Assembly (NCBI GenBank): GCA_022495995.1
Contig: JAFEMH010001452.1
Span: 198,501-262,500, forward strand
From: Adenophora triphylla var. japonica
Lineage: Eukaryota; Streptophyta; Magnoliopsida; Asterales; Campanulaceae
Direction: 5' to 3'
Length of the DNA stretch: 64,000 bases
Part shown: positions 21,707 to 32,780 of the stretch, in pieces
Layout: each line of letters opens with the position of its first letter
Numbering within the stretch: the first letter of the stretch is position 1
The notes under the pieces: model-generated
Seen by the model: the letters and a program-made list of their open reading frames with translations, nothing else
Database searches by the model: none
What the model was told of the DNA's origin: nothing
Translations under genes and position numbers: made by a program

Positions 21707-22000
21707 ATGCTTTATTGAGAGATAGGAGACACTTTTATTTGTGTATTTTTATTTTTGAGAAAGAGGTTATTGTATGGAACATGAGTATCCCTCAATTCCT
21801 TATTGCAGACACAAATAGCTGTTAGGATTTTGAAAATTGTATTGTTCTTTATTCGCAGCAGGTTATGTGAGTCGAAAGTATCTTGTAATGAATCTTTGAA
21901 AATCTTTGGAGTTGTAATCAAAACACATTTTGTCAATTCGAAAGCATCATTTATTTGACAAGATTTGAGATTTTGCAGCATTTTAGACCGAACCACAAGT

Positions 22001-22055
22001 GGTTGCCTACGTTCCCCTTTTGCAAAGAGAACCAAGGGGGTCAGGTCTCCGTAAT
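22001..22055 (-). ncRNA. conserved hairpin, class I, in the minus-strand Tat element
   Basis: Minus strand: TTACGGAGACCTGAC, inner stem CCCCTT/AAGGGG around a different loop, AACGTAGGCAACC. Its first bases are fused to the truncated integrase, see the deletion junction near 22053. Confidence 0.55.
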
Positions 22056-24600
22056 CTACTGCGACTAAAACAAATGAATGTCCATTGCTTCCGGATGGAG
22101 TTATCTTCCCGATGACATCAATTCCCACGTTGCAAAGGGTAGGGGGTCATCATGCAATACAGATCATGAGGAGGGATATGGTTCAAGTTGGAGAAACGCT
22201 GACATTTGTCACAAGTTCGCACAAATTGGATACAGTCTGTCTCCATTGTGATCCAGAAGTAACCCAGTCTGATGATGATGTGCATTAAGGAGCGAGCGTT
22301 CATGTGCGGTCCGCAAGCACCGTTATGAACGTCTTCCATCACCCTTTGAGCTTTCTCTTTACTGATGCAGAGCAGGAGTGGACAACCTTCCCTTTTCTTC
22401 CATAACTCATCACCTAGTATGACATACTGTGCTGATAGCCTTTTCAGAGCTTGCAGACTTTTGGCTCGAATACCCTTTAGGTCACCTTCTTCATCAACAG
22501 GGAAGGTTGCTTCACTATGCTTGAGAAAACTGAAAGATCTGGCTGTACCAAGGCTCATTGACGGTATCAAGCTCGATTTCGCAACAATATGCCGGATTCT
22601 CTCATCTCCCGACTTTGAATGGCTTGATTGACTTACCTTCTGGTATTTCCACCAAAGAAGCCAGAGTAGCTAATGCATCAGCGAATCTGTTCTTATCTCA
22701 TGGCAGGAACTGGAATGTTACTTCTTTAAACTGACCAACGAGCTCTGCGATATAAGAATGATACTTCTGGAGGCAAGGATCCATCATCTTCCATCTATTG
22801 GCAGCTTGGTTGATTATCAGCTGAGAATCGCCAAATACTTCCAGCTCATCAATATTCCGCTCGAGGGCGGCCTCAAGACCGGCTATGCAAGCTTCATACT
22901 CGGCTGCATTGTTGGTAACTGAGAAGTTCAATTTGATGGCGATAGGAGTGTGCGTGTCATTTGGATCCACCAAAACCATCCCAATGCCATTACCTCTTTT
23001 ATTAGCTGCACCATCGAATAATAGCTGCCATCGGTTGCCGTTTTCTACCACAAAGATTCCCTCATCATGGAATTGGAGATCTGGCCCTCGGACTTCTGTA
23101 CTGGGAGAGTCAGCCAACTGATCAGCCAAAGCCTGCCCCTTGATTGCCTTTCGGGTCACATACTTGATATCGAACTCTGCTAGGAAGAAAGTCCATTTTG
23201 CGAGCCTGGTGGATATATTGCCTCTGTCGCTCTGAAACAAGTATTTGATCGGGTCCATCTTGGAGACCAGATGCACTGTATGAGACAGCATGTAATGTTT
23301 CAACTTTCTGACTACCCAAACCAAAGATGCACACATATTTTTCCAGAGCGGAATAATTCAACTCGCTCCCTTGTAGTTTATGGCTGACAATATAGATAGC
23401 ATTTTCTACCTTCGAGTCCTTCTTTTCTTGTGCTAGCATGGCTCCAACGGCTATGTCTGTGACTGTCAAGTATAAAAGCAGAGGCTTGCTCCCATGATGC
23501 GGGCAAAGGATGGGAGGATTGACAAGATAAGCTTTGATCCTTTCGAAAGCTAGTTTGCATTCTTCATTCCAAATCACCTCTTGGTTCTTTTTCAGCAGCT
23601 TGAATATTAGCTCGCACATTGAGGTCAGCTGGTTGATAAACCGACTGATATATTGCAGATGACCCATAAAACCCTTTACCTTAGACACAGTCCTTGGCAG
23701 CTTCATCTCGACGATTGCTTTAATCTTTCTCGGATCCACCTCAATACCACGTTTTGTGACCATGTACCCCAAGACCTTGCCACGGACAACCCCAAAGGTG
23801 CACTTTGCTGGATTCAATCTCATGGAGTGCTCTCATAGCCTGTTAAAGAACTTCCTAAGATCAATAAAGTGTTATCTATCTGACCCCTTCGAATGAATGA
23901 TCATGTCATCAACATACACCTCAATTTCCTTATGGATCATATCATGGAAAAGAGTGGTGACATCCCTTTGATAGGTAGCCCCAGCATTTTTCAACCCGAA
24001 CGGCATCACTGTATAACAGTAAGTACCCCAAAGAGTAGTAAACGTAGTCTTTTCTTGATCTGATTATACCCAACAAAACCATCAACAAAAGATTTGACTT
24101 CATAATTTGGCGTCGCATCCACGAGCATGTCTATGTTTGGCAGAGGGAAGTTATCCTTGGGACTGGCTTTGTTAAGATCTCGGAAATCTACACAAACCCA
24201 CACCTTTCCATTTGCCTTGGTAACCGTCACAATATTTGCGAGCCAGGTCGGATATTCAATCACCTTAATGAAGCCCACCCGCAGGAGTTTCTCAATCTCC
24301 TCCTTCACCTTCAAAGACCATTCGGGCTTGATCCGTCGCAGCTTTTGTTTGATCAGCTTGGCATCTGCATCTAGGGGTATCTGGTGCTCCACAATAGACG
24401 TGTCCAACCCAAGCATATCTTTGTAGGACCAGGCAAAAAATCTACAAACTCTTTGAGCAGCTTGATCAGGGCATCACGCTCGGCTCCAGAGAAGAAGCTA
24501 CCAATCTACGTCTTTTTGGGCTCCTCGGCTATTCTGAGATTCACCGTGGTCAATATCTCATCGGCAGCTTGGGCCCGACTTTCCTTTCGGTCATAAACCG
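22053..24600 (-). pseudogene. Tat-type pol: RT, RNase H, second RNase H and truncated integrase
   Basis: RT begins near 24600. WVCVDFRDLNKASPKDNFP lies at 24200-24140, and the active-site VYVDDMIIHS can be read near 23920-23895 although a frameshift near 24050 separates it. RT thumb and RNase H follow (LNPAKCTFGVVRGKVLGYMV; FMGHLQYISRFI). The second RNase H lies at 23060-22700 (LLFDGAANKRGNG, YEACIAGLEAALE, FGDSQLIINQ). Integrase begins with the zinc-binding GPHMNARSLM and CDKCQRFSNLNH, reaches WGIDVIG and stops after VAVDY at 22053. There it is joined directly to the class I hairpin, so the rest of the catalytic core and the C-terminal domain are deleted. Several frameshifts make it inactive. 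Confidence 0.88.
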
Positions 24601-24674
24601 CTTTAATTATTATCTAAAAATTGTTCATCTATTGTGTCTGCATTATTTTCGATTGAATCTTGCTTAATTATTTT

Positions 24675-25886
24675 TTAGTCTTTATGCTCATTTTTAGTTA
24701 AGCATTCAATCGTTAAATTTGCAATTAAGGGATACTCAGAAAGATCTATTATTTCATTAAGAGAAAACGGGAAAACTGCATCAACAACACGACGATGGTC
24801 TTCAGTCGTGAGGACATTAGACCTATCACTAGACTCGAACTCAATTACAAGAGACTCGAAAGAACGACTCAGGACATGAGGAGCAAATTTGGACACAGAA
24901 GGACTGGGACGAGGTTTCAGCCTGAGCTTCTCGATCATAGTCTCTCGGCTGGCAATGGGTCCTTTGAAGGAGGTCCAATTCTTCAAGGGCATCTCTGCAA
25001 CTGTCGTAAGAGTACGCGGGTCAACTACTGCCTCATCTTCGAATTCAATCACAGCCACAGTCTCATTATCAGAGGAGAAATCAATCAGGTCAGGCGGACC
25101 TCCAGCCACAACATTCTCCTTCACCGGCACCTCTACTGCTTCAGACTCTGACAACTCCAGAGCTCCAATCAAGTTTGCTAGGTCACCGTCTACATCTACG
25201 GGAGCAGCACCATGGATCTTTCCAATCATCGATTCATCCATAGAAAGCTTCACAAACTGATCAACCCAGTCAGGTCCCCAGAAGTGGTAACTTTGCTCAT
25301 AAGTTGCAACTGTGTCTGGCCCCATTGGCATGCTGACAAACACCTCGCGAAGGGAATCCTGATTGGAGGTGAGACTCTTCATGACATCAACTCGCTCTTT
25401 TAATTGCTCCAATCTCATTTCTGGGCATATAAACCTCTCGCCACCTTCCTCGACAAAGTATCTATTCAAAGATAAACTATAGGGACGCATCTCAGGCTTC
25501 TTGTACTTCTTTCCTGCGGCCAGAGCCATTCGCACTTTAAGAGCCTCAGCTTTATCATAGGCTTTGTCTTTCTCGGTTAACATGTATCCTAAACCTTCCT
25601 TGTTCTTACTGGGTTTCGGATATACGAGACTGGACCTTCCCTGTTGATGCCTGCCTAACCCCAAACCAGGGACGTAGTTCATATTGCGCATCATTCTTAA
25701 CACAGGAGGAATCCGATCAGAGGATGTTGTCAAATCAATAGTACACACTTGTCCCTTCGGGTGTTCCATCGTAAATCTACTAAGCATAAGATTGTCCTGA
25801 TCTAGCTTGATTTCCATAACTGGCATTGCGCTGGAACTGCTTCCTCCCACTGTAACGCTGTCTCCGTATATGGTTGTTAGCACCCC
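24675..25886 (-). pseudogene. Tat polyprotein region between protease and RT, with G-patch motif
   Basis: A single frame is open for at least 402 codons (25883-24675) and runs into the LTR boundary at 25887. Near its N-terminus MRNMNYVPGLGLGRHQQG (about 25690-25640) fits the glycine-rich G-patch motif that follows retroviral-type proteases in several elements. A long acidic spacer with no known fold follows. It ends with a stop at 24675, about 75 bp before the RT frame resumes; in related Ogre elements an intron lies between protease and RT, but I see no clear splice pair here. The 5' side is truncated, so the protease active site is missing. Confidence 0.7.
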
Positions 25887-27490
25887 TGTGAGTACGCCAA
25901 TCCAATACGCGACCCTTTTATAGGTGCATTTTAATATAATAAAATTGCACTAGGGGCATTTTGGTAAATTCTCCGGCCCGTTCCGAGACTTCCGAAAACT
26001 TTTTATAAGTTTTTGCGAAGGAAGTGCTTTAAGTCATTTTTATGTACAGAAGGACCTACAGGGAATTAATTTCTTTGGACCTTTAAGGAATTATCTCAGA
26101 TTGTTCCAGAAGCAGTTTTGGCACCAGAAACAGTTATGGCTTGCTTAAGTCGTGCGACACTTCGAAGCCACGAAAAGTTGATACAGAAGGTCTTGCGGCA
26201 CACCATGTCCATCAGCAGCAACTAAAAATATAGCCCTCTGCCTCTCATTTCAAGATCCCTTTTTCCACTCCACAACGTCACTCTGTCAAATTGGCACCAA
26301 AACCTCTCTCTCTCCTCCTTCCACATAAAACCTACACTAATTCCTCCCAATTCAACCTCCCTCATACACTCTTCACCCAATTACCTTCTTACAACCCATA
26401 CCAACTGAAGTTCTGAAGACTAGCCCCTCATCTGTGTTCAGTTCCACGTCCAGAAGCTGAATCGAAGGCCAATACACCTAACTTGGTGTATTTGTGGTGG
26501 ATCTACAAGGGTAACAAATCCTTCACCCTCATATCTCTCTTATCCGCTTGCTTCATTGCCATTTCCATCCCTCCACTTGATAATCAAGCTCCATCCGCTT
26601 CTGATTATCAAGTGGCAACTGCCATCTCTCTGTTTAAATGTGTTTTGCTTGAATCAATTGATATTCATGATGTGATTTGAATTCTATTCATTGCTTGATT
26701 GTCAAGGGAGGGTGGATCCTTCCATATCCACACTCCCTTGGTCAATCTATTGATGATTTGTAATATTCTGAGTTGAATTGTTTTGATAATTGGATCTGAT
26801 CTTATTTCTGTTGAATTGAATTTCAAATTTGTAAGGTCCCTGCAGATGGTAAACATGTGTCATGCGACACAATTGGACATGAGGAGTCCTGTATCACGCG
26901 ACACATCATGCCCATCTGCAGAGATCATCCTTCAGTTGTAAGTTGTTTTCATCTAGTTTGATTATCATTCCAAGCAGAGTGTGGATCTTCAATATCCACA
27001 CTCATTTGAAGTGATTGGATAGATCTGTGTCAATTTTTTGCTTGATTTGTAAAGCCTCTGCACATCGCATCGTTATGTCACGTGACACAGTTGACCCCTC
27101 AGGTCCTATGTCACGCGACATAAGAAGCACTTTGCAGAAGGCTCAGTTTCAGTTGTAATCTGTCTTGTCCTCGTTGTAAGTGGGATGTGGCCTCCCACAG
27201 TAAATGTCTCACAACTTGTAATCCCCCTTGTTGATTAATAAAGCAAAGCATTAACATGCATTTTATATATATTTTGTCTCACACAATTGCACACACATTT
27301 GAATGTCTTGAATGTTAAACATAGAAAGACTCGTCCACGGACGAGGCGTGTTGGGTGAACTCTCGGTTCTCCCCAACACGTAACCTGACCCCCGAACCCA
27401 TTTTCTCTTTCAAAAAGGATTTCAATGTTTCCTTTAAAACGGCATGGCGACTCCTAAATTTTTATAAATTTTTCGGCGAGCGCACATTCA
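25887..27490 (+). repeat. 5' LTR of a plus-strand gypsy element
   Basis: About 1,604 bp, from TGTGAGTACGCCAATCC to GAGCGCACATTCA. Homologous to the minus-strand LTR at 17178-18577. It is followed by a one-base gap and a primer-binding site, so it is a 5' LTR. It carries an AAAATATAG TATA-like box near 26226 with an upstream AAGTCGTGCGACACT (26148-26162). In the transcribed part are four near-palindromes: TGTGTCATGCGACACA (26856), TGTATCACGCGACACA (26890), TATGTCACGTGACACA (27074) and TATGTCACGCGACATA (27107). The block before its end (ACGAGGCGTGTTGGGTGAA ... GGCATGGCGACTCC) is shared by the other gypsy LTRs. Confidence 0.88.
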
Positions 27491-27491
27491 G

Positions 27492-27510
27492 TGGAGACTC
27501 CGCTGGGGAC
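27492..27510 (+). other. primer-binding site
   Basis: TGGAGACTCCGCTGGGGAC begins two bases after the LTR end. The element at 42965-54293 has TGGCGACTCCGCTGGGGAC in the same place (minus strand 52858-52840). It starts with TGG, complementary to a tRNA CCA end; I have not assigned the tRNA. Confidence 0.75.
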
Positions 27511-29150
27511 TTGAAACTTGGTTTTCAAAAGTGGGTCTAACTTTCGTGTTTGTTCAACATTCAATTCCTTCATTTGTGTGTGCATTGTTTGTGGCATTAT
27601 ATGTATATAAATGCGTTTAGTGCTTTGCTTTATTCCCTCCCCTTCCTTGCTTCCTGTTGGTTCTGCTTGGGGCTGAGATATTGTTTTGATGCTTGGAGAC
27701 TGGGGCTATTGCTGCTTTCTTTTCAGAGTCTGGATATTTGATTCCTTCTGTCACGCGACAGAACTGGTCTAATCAGTCCTGTGTAGTGCGACATAAGTGG
27801 TCACTTTGCAGGTGCGAGCTATGGTGCAGATTGTGATTGTGGGGCAGTCCCCCATGATCAAATTATTGATCCTTGATTATTGTTCTCTGTGGGGGTGTGT
27901 GTGTGTTATTTTCCTTCATTCCTTTTTTCCAAATAAAAAATAAAAGAAAAAAAATCATTTTTCACAAAATAAAGGAATTTAGTCATCCTCACATAGATTT
28001 AGAACCCTCGGGTGCGATTGACGGCATCGCGAACGGCCATGAAATTTGCCTACGCTCGAGCGCCTGAAATCAAACCTATCCCCCTAGCGCAATATAGGTG
28101 GAGCCACACTTTTAAACCCTACCCAAAACGGTTGGTTTTGACACGCCATTTTTTTAAATACACTAAAATGAATTGTTTCAAAATTTCTAATAGACATTCA
28201 TACCTATCCCAAAACTTAGCACATGTGGGCATGTTGCCATCGCAAAATGGTTTCACGAAAGGACATGTCGTTCCCACGACATGTTCTAATGAGAGATCAT
28301 GTCGTTTTGTCAACGTGCACCGACGAGAGTTCATGCCGGATTTTTCCTTGAAATTTTTCGGGAATACCCGTCATGCTGCCCAAATTTCTCCAGAAATTGG
28401 GATTGCTCGTCCGTCCCACAAATGCTTCGGTTTTATTTAGGTATCATTTCCTATTATCAATTTTTAATCAATACATTTGGTGTATTTTTGGATTATGTGT
28501 TCCTAGGTTTCCCCCGAGTTCTAGAATGCGTGAATAAAGGCTTATCCTTTTCTAACCGTCTCTAGGACTTAAAAGACACCGATTTCTACTTGAACACTAA
28601 TAAGATGTTGCATGAGTCTATCTCCTTTTTCCATTCTTCCCTCTCCCATACCATCTCAAGATCCTTTCCTCTACAACCTTACCATCTCCTATCCATCTCA
28701 AGGCTACGGCAAGTTGGGTGCGTGCTCCTATTCCCGGCGCTCATTGGCCCATATTCCCGAGGCGGAAGCAAGTCAAGAGCCCGAATGGTCGTCCATCTGA
28801 TTCGGAATCAAAAATGCTCGGTGCAGAGAAGATTATGGCCCACCAGTCTGGAGGTTCGTAGCCCATGAGTCAGCAGAGTGCAAATGGTGTGTCCATCGAA
28901 AAGTTGCGAGCTACCCTTGAAGCCATTTTTTTTCCTTGTGAGCGGGAGGCCCGGTTGCTTGCGCAGATTGCTCAGGCTAAGGAAGACGATTTGTGAGTGA
29001 TAGAAAGATCGAGAAGGGTCCTCACCCCATCAATGTCAATGATGCTCTTCATTTCATCCGATGTTGAAGAAGTCAATCAGTCTTCGTAGGATCTAGAATG
29101 TCCACTGTTGGACATGAGTCTGTCGAGTCCACTTCGGACCAATTTTTGAT
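27511..29150 (+). other. leader and decayed sequence of a gypsy element
   Basis: No intact gene. 27511-27960 is a leader with TCTGTCACGCGACAGA (27747-27762), a GT run and an A-rich run. 28000-28560 shows nothing I recognise. At 28850-29130 one frame reads as a protein with only two stops (SANGVSIEKLRATLEAIFF, CEREARLLAQIAQAKEDD), possibly a gag or host-gene remnant. No longer domain can be identified. Confidence 0.45.
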
Positions 29151-31063
29151 TTGCAGTAATAAAAGTTTTGTTTCTTTTCTTGCTAGACTCGAGGTATCAC
29201 TTACACACCCATGTTACATTTAATTGAAATGGTTTTATTCCAAATGATCACTTGTGATGCTCAATCACTAATGCATTGAAATGACTAATGTTTAAATTGA
29301 TTGGAGTGAGAAAATCGACTGACATCCTTCTCAAATTGAGGCTCACCAACTCCCCATCTCGCGTCTCCTGTGCTCACATATCTTCCATCGTCCTCATCAT
29401 CTCGTTGCTCGATGAATTTGCATGAATCCTTCTCAGAGTAAACATAAGCAAGCAAATGAAGACTCAATCTCGTTTGGATCATCCGGTAGGGACTGCGGTT
29501 GAAATCTTTCACCCATAGGAAAGCCATTACCTCGCCCTCACCTAGCAATACCCTTTCATTTCAAGATCGGCGCGTTTTGAAACCCCGTTTAGCCTAGCCA
29601 TCATCTGTTCTCCATGCTAAGAGAAGTCCAAGCAATGCCAAAAAGTTAACTTCGAGAGTCGGCAGTGCGTAGAATACTCAAGCCATGAAGGAAGGACAAA
29701 GATAATCCTCAACTCCTCAAGAGGCCTTCCAAGTTATCAAAAGAAGGACTTTAGATCCTCGCAATTCAGCAAGATTCCTCAACTTCTCAAGAGGCATTTC
29801 AAAAGAAGGACTTTAGATCCTCACCACTCAGCAAGAGTCCCCGACTTCTCAAGAAGCTCCCCAATTTTCAAAAGGAACCCAAATCCTCACAAGTTCATAA
29901 AGTTCTCAATAGCTTGGATTTTCTCTCACCAATACCTTGACCAATTCCAAGCCATCCTCTCAATTTTAGAGGATATTCCCATTACCATTACCCTTACCTT
30001 TGACCTTGACAAAGCCAAAATTGACCTCATTCTTAGATGGAGCAAAGATGCAATCACAAATTCCCTCACCTTAGAAATCCCAAACACATCCCTGCAAGCC
30101 AACCTCTCATCTTTAGAGGTTCAGCCAGCAAAAGGCCTAGCCGACCTCTCGTCTTAAAAGGTCATGATATCCCGAATCACCCAAGGGCCGATCGTAACCC
30201 TGAAACCCATTCGCAGTTCCTACCTGATAACAGTTTCATACCATCAATCGAAGATTGTGCAAATTCCATCCGTTCATTCGACATTTCATGTGAGCATATT
30301 TCATTTCTCCTCCGCAAACACTTGTCGTGGACGTCCCACTGGGGCTTCACAATCCGTGTCTCCCATCGACACTCCAAGAGGACATGTTTTCCAATTCTCC
30401 AAATCCTCAAAATCCTTAAAGGTCCTCAGATCCTCGAATTCCAACGTTCATTCTCTTCATTCGGGATAAGCCCGAACTATGGTGACCTGAGCTCCTCCCA
30501 AGGAGGGGAACGTAGGCAACCATAACTGGTCCGGTCAAAATCACAAACAAATCTCAGAAAATCCGGTCTCAGCAAGGGCCATCCCTATACACTTTCCATC
30601 CTTCCGAGTTTGATTCTCGATATCAGTGGGCTTTCTCCTCAGGATCGGTCAAAATATTTGTTCATATCGGCTTTGGTGGTTGAATAACCCGAACATCAAT
30701 AAAGGGTTTTAAGCAGCCTTGTGATCATCACGAATAAGACAAGTTTCAAGTGTCTCGACAAGTCTTCTCTTTCTACATCATAGGAAGATAGAGCCAAACA
30801 CAGTTTCGATCAGCAGGGGCTTCCATACACTTTATCACACCTTGTGATGCTTATACTCTCCCAAATGAGTCAAACCCAAAAGCGAGTGTGTCACGAATCG
30901 GGATCCTTTTCCTCCCTCGAAAGATGTGCCCCTGCACGTAAACATTTCCGAGTCTTGTCCAGTGACTGATTGACTGCGGTTTGAAATGATGGTTTAACCA
31001 CTCGACCACAAGATGACTCTATCTGCAATAGGGCTGCATTGGATCCCTCAAGCTGGGGCTTTG
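29151..31063 (+). other. 3' untranslated region of a gypsy element ending in a polypurine tract
   Basis: This matches the minus-strand region 48900-47000 of the element at 42965-54293 in the same order: the CTCACCAACTCCCCATCTCG block, the CCCACTGGGGCTTCAC block, the ATCATAGGAAGATAGAGCC block, the CTTGTGATGCTTATACTCTC block. It contains a class I hairpin (30475-30524) and repeats of CTCAAGAGGC and GGACTTTAGATCCTC (29690-29830). It ends AAGCTGGGGCTTTG (31050-31063), directly followed by an LTR start. No coding gene. Confidence 0.7.
30475..30524 (+). ncRNA. conserved hairpin, class I, with a different inner stem
   Basis: CTATGGTGACCTGAG, inner stem CTCCTCC/GGAGGGG with a CAA loop, then AACGTAGGCAACC. 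Compared with the CCCCTT/AAGGGG stem elsewhere, both arms have changed together, which supports pairing. Confidence 0.5.
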
Positions 31064-31406
31064 TGTAAGTACCCAAATTCGGATCGCCAAAATCCGTTAG
31101 AAGTTAACCGGAATCCGTTAACTGGCCAGCTCCAGGTTAACCGGAACTCGTTAAGCTCCCCGTTCCCAAGCCAACGAGATGTCTCGGGACTGCCCCGTGC
31201 ATCCCAACGTCGAAGCGTACTCAACACACGTCGTTGCACGTAAAAGTACAGCTTTCCCTGAAAAACGCACTTTTCGGCACTTTCCGGGGGCGTTTCGGAT
31301 ATTTTCCGGACAGTTATTTTAAAAATGGACAAAACCGGGGATAATGACACGAACTCCCACAACCTGGTGAGTCACAGGGACACGTGGCATGCATGCCACA
31401 GCTCCC
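31064..31406 (+). repeat. gypsy LTR, first part (split by a copia insertion)
   Basis: Begins TGTAAGTACCCAAATTCGG right after a polypurine tract and runs to CATGCCACAGCTCCC, where the copia element starts. It matches the minus-strand LTR fragment at 4850-5213. The LTR resumes at 39609. Confidence 0.88.
31402..31406. other. target-site duplication, left (CTCCC)
   Basis: CTCCC immediately before the copia 5' LTR; repeated at 39609-39613 after the 3' LTR. Confidence 0.93.
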
Positions 31407-32765
31407 TGTTGGTGTTATGCCCTAGGCCTATGATTGATAGACTTATGTGTTGACATTATTTATTATTATATGAGATGTTTATTATTTGATTATTATATGT
31501 TTTGTATATTTGTTTATAATAATCTCTGTCCCTAATTATTAAGAGAATAAATTAGTATAATTGTCAATGGATAATCATGTGATGATTATATGCATAAGAG
31601 ATGCACATTGAAATTATGGGTACTTGTTAGAGAACAAGTGACTGGACATGACCCACATGAGATTTATGTCATGGTCAAATGTCATACTTAAATCTCATAC
31701 GGTTACTTCATTTATTTCCTAGACCTAAGACTATCATAACCTTACATATGATGAAAGTCATGTTTGATTTTAGTCAAACGATATCTTAACACGATATCTA
31801 TAAAGGCTATCATTGGCATGATCGGATTCATGATGGGAAGGATGATAAGTCAAGAAGGAATTTGTCCCTCGGAAGAGAGATGTTATGCTTGGGCCCCTCG
31901 ATGAGTGATAATGATGAAAGTGTATGGCCGTACCCCAATGTGATTGGAATTATCATTATACTCAAGAATCAAGAAAGCATTGAACAATAACAAGTTGACA
32001 AGGACCATGACTTGTGTTCAAATATGACATCGTGAGACAAAGGGAGAAATGGAAGTACACCATTGGAAACGTGAACTCTTACGTTACATCATTTGGGTAG
32101 ACATAATGGCTTGCTAGAGTCCGCTTATGTCTTATGAGGTTCGATATGATCGAACTCATTGCCAACATGATGTAATCCTATTGGGTCACACACAACTAGA
32201 ATGAATTGGTTAAACCGGAGGAAGAATGATTGAGAGGCTCGAACCGGCTACTTATGTCACGCGACATATCAAGCCAATGGCTTGATATACCGCGCGACAT
32301 AATAGGCCAATACGCGTTTTTGATGTACTGTCTCTCCTAATTCGATTAGAAGAGGTATTTACACTATTGTAGTATAAATACAAGGGTTCGTCGTACCTAA
32401 AAGCCTAGCCGAAATTTTAAAGCAAAATTCACAATCAAATTCTCTCAATATTCTTCAAGGTTTTAGATCTAGCAAATCATCAAGAAGTTGTTCTTGAATT
32501 CATTCAAAGGTGTGGATACCGAAAGAGGGTCTTCGCTCGTTCATCGATCAAGGCCTAGAGTTCAAGCAAGTTGAAGAACGAAGTTTGTGATTTGATATCA
32601 CATAATCAAATCGTTCGATAGCTCAAGACCGGAAAGCGTTTCAAGGTTGGTTTAATTCTATCTCATAGGTATTCAAATTAATTGTATAGAACGGATCCTA
32701 GGGCTTCTTGGGTTTTATGTTTTTAATGCTTAATTCCGCCGCGCATGGACCCGTAAAACCCAACA
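31407..32765 (+). repeat. copia 5' LTR
   Basis: 1,359 bp, TGTTGGTGTTATGCC to GTAAAACCCAACA. The TATA box GTATAAATA lies at 32372-32380. Upstream are TATGTCACGCGACATA (32253-32268) and TATACCGCGCGACATAA (32286-32302), with a TATCAAGCC/GGCTTGATA inverted repeat between them. Confidence 0.97.
32253..32380 (+). promoter_or_regulatory. copia promoter: two GTCRCGYGAC dyads and TATA box
   Basis: The dyads at 32253-32268 and 32286-32302 lie 70-120 bp upstream of TATA (32372-32380). The same dyad occurs in the unrelated gypsy LTRs at 17178-18577 and 25887-27490, and upstream of the antisense ORF at 20143. Confidence 0.6.
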
Positions 32766-32768
32766 AAG

Positions 32769-32780
32769 TGGTATCGAGCC
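32769..32780 (+). other. copia primer-binding site (initiator-tRNA-Met type)
   Basis: TGGTATCGAGCC starts three bases after the LTR. Plant copia elements commonly use TGGTATCAGAGC, complementary to initiator tRNA-Met; this site differs by a small deletion. Confidence 0.8.

Larger units (their letters stand above)
17178..25886 (-). mobile_element. Tat-type Ty3/gypsy element, 3' part, minus strand
   Basis: From its 5' to 3' side (right to left): G-patch/spacer region, RT, RNase H, second RNase H, integrase start, class I hairpin, antisense ORF (plus strand), 29-bp array, class II hairpin, polypurine tract, 3' LTR. Its 5' part (gag, most of protease, 5' LTR) is absent. Exactly at 25887 a plus-strand LTR of the same family begins, so another element or rearrangement interrupts it. 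The integrase catalytic core is deleted, so this copy could not integrate itself. Confidence 0.85.
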
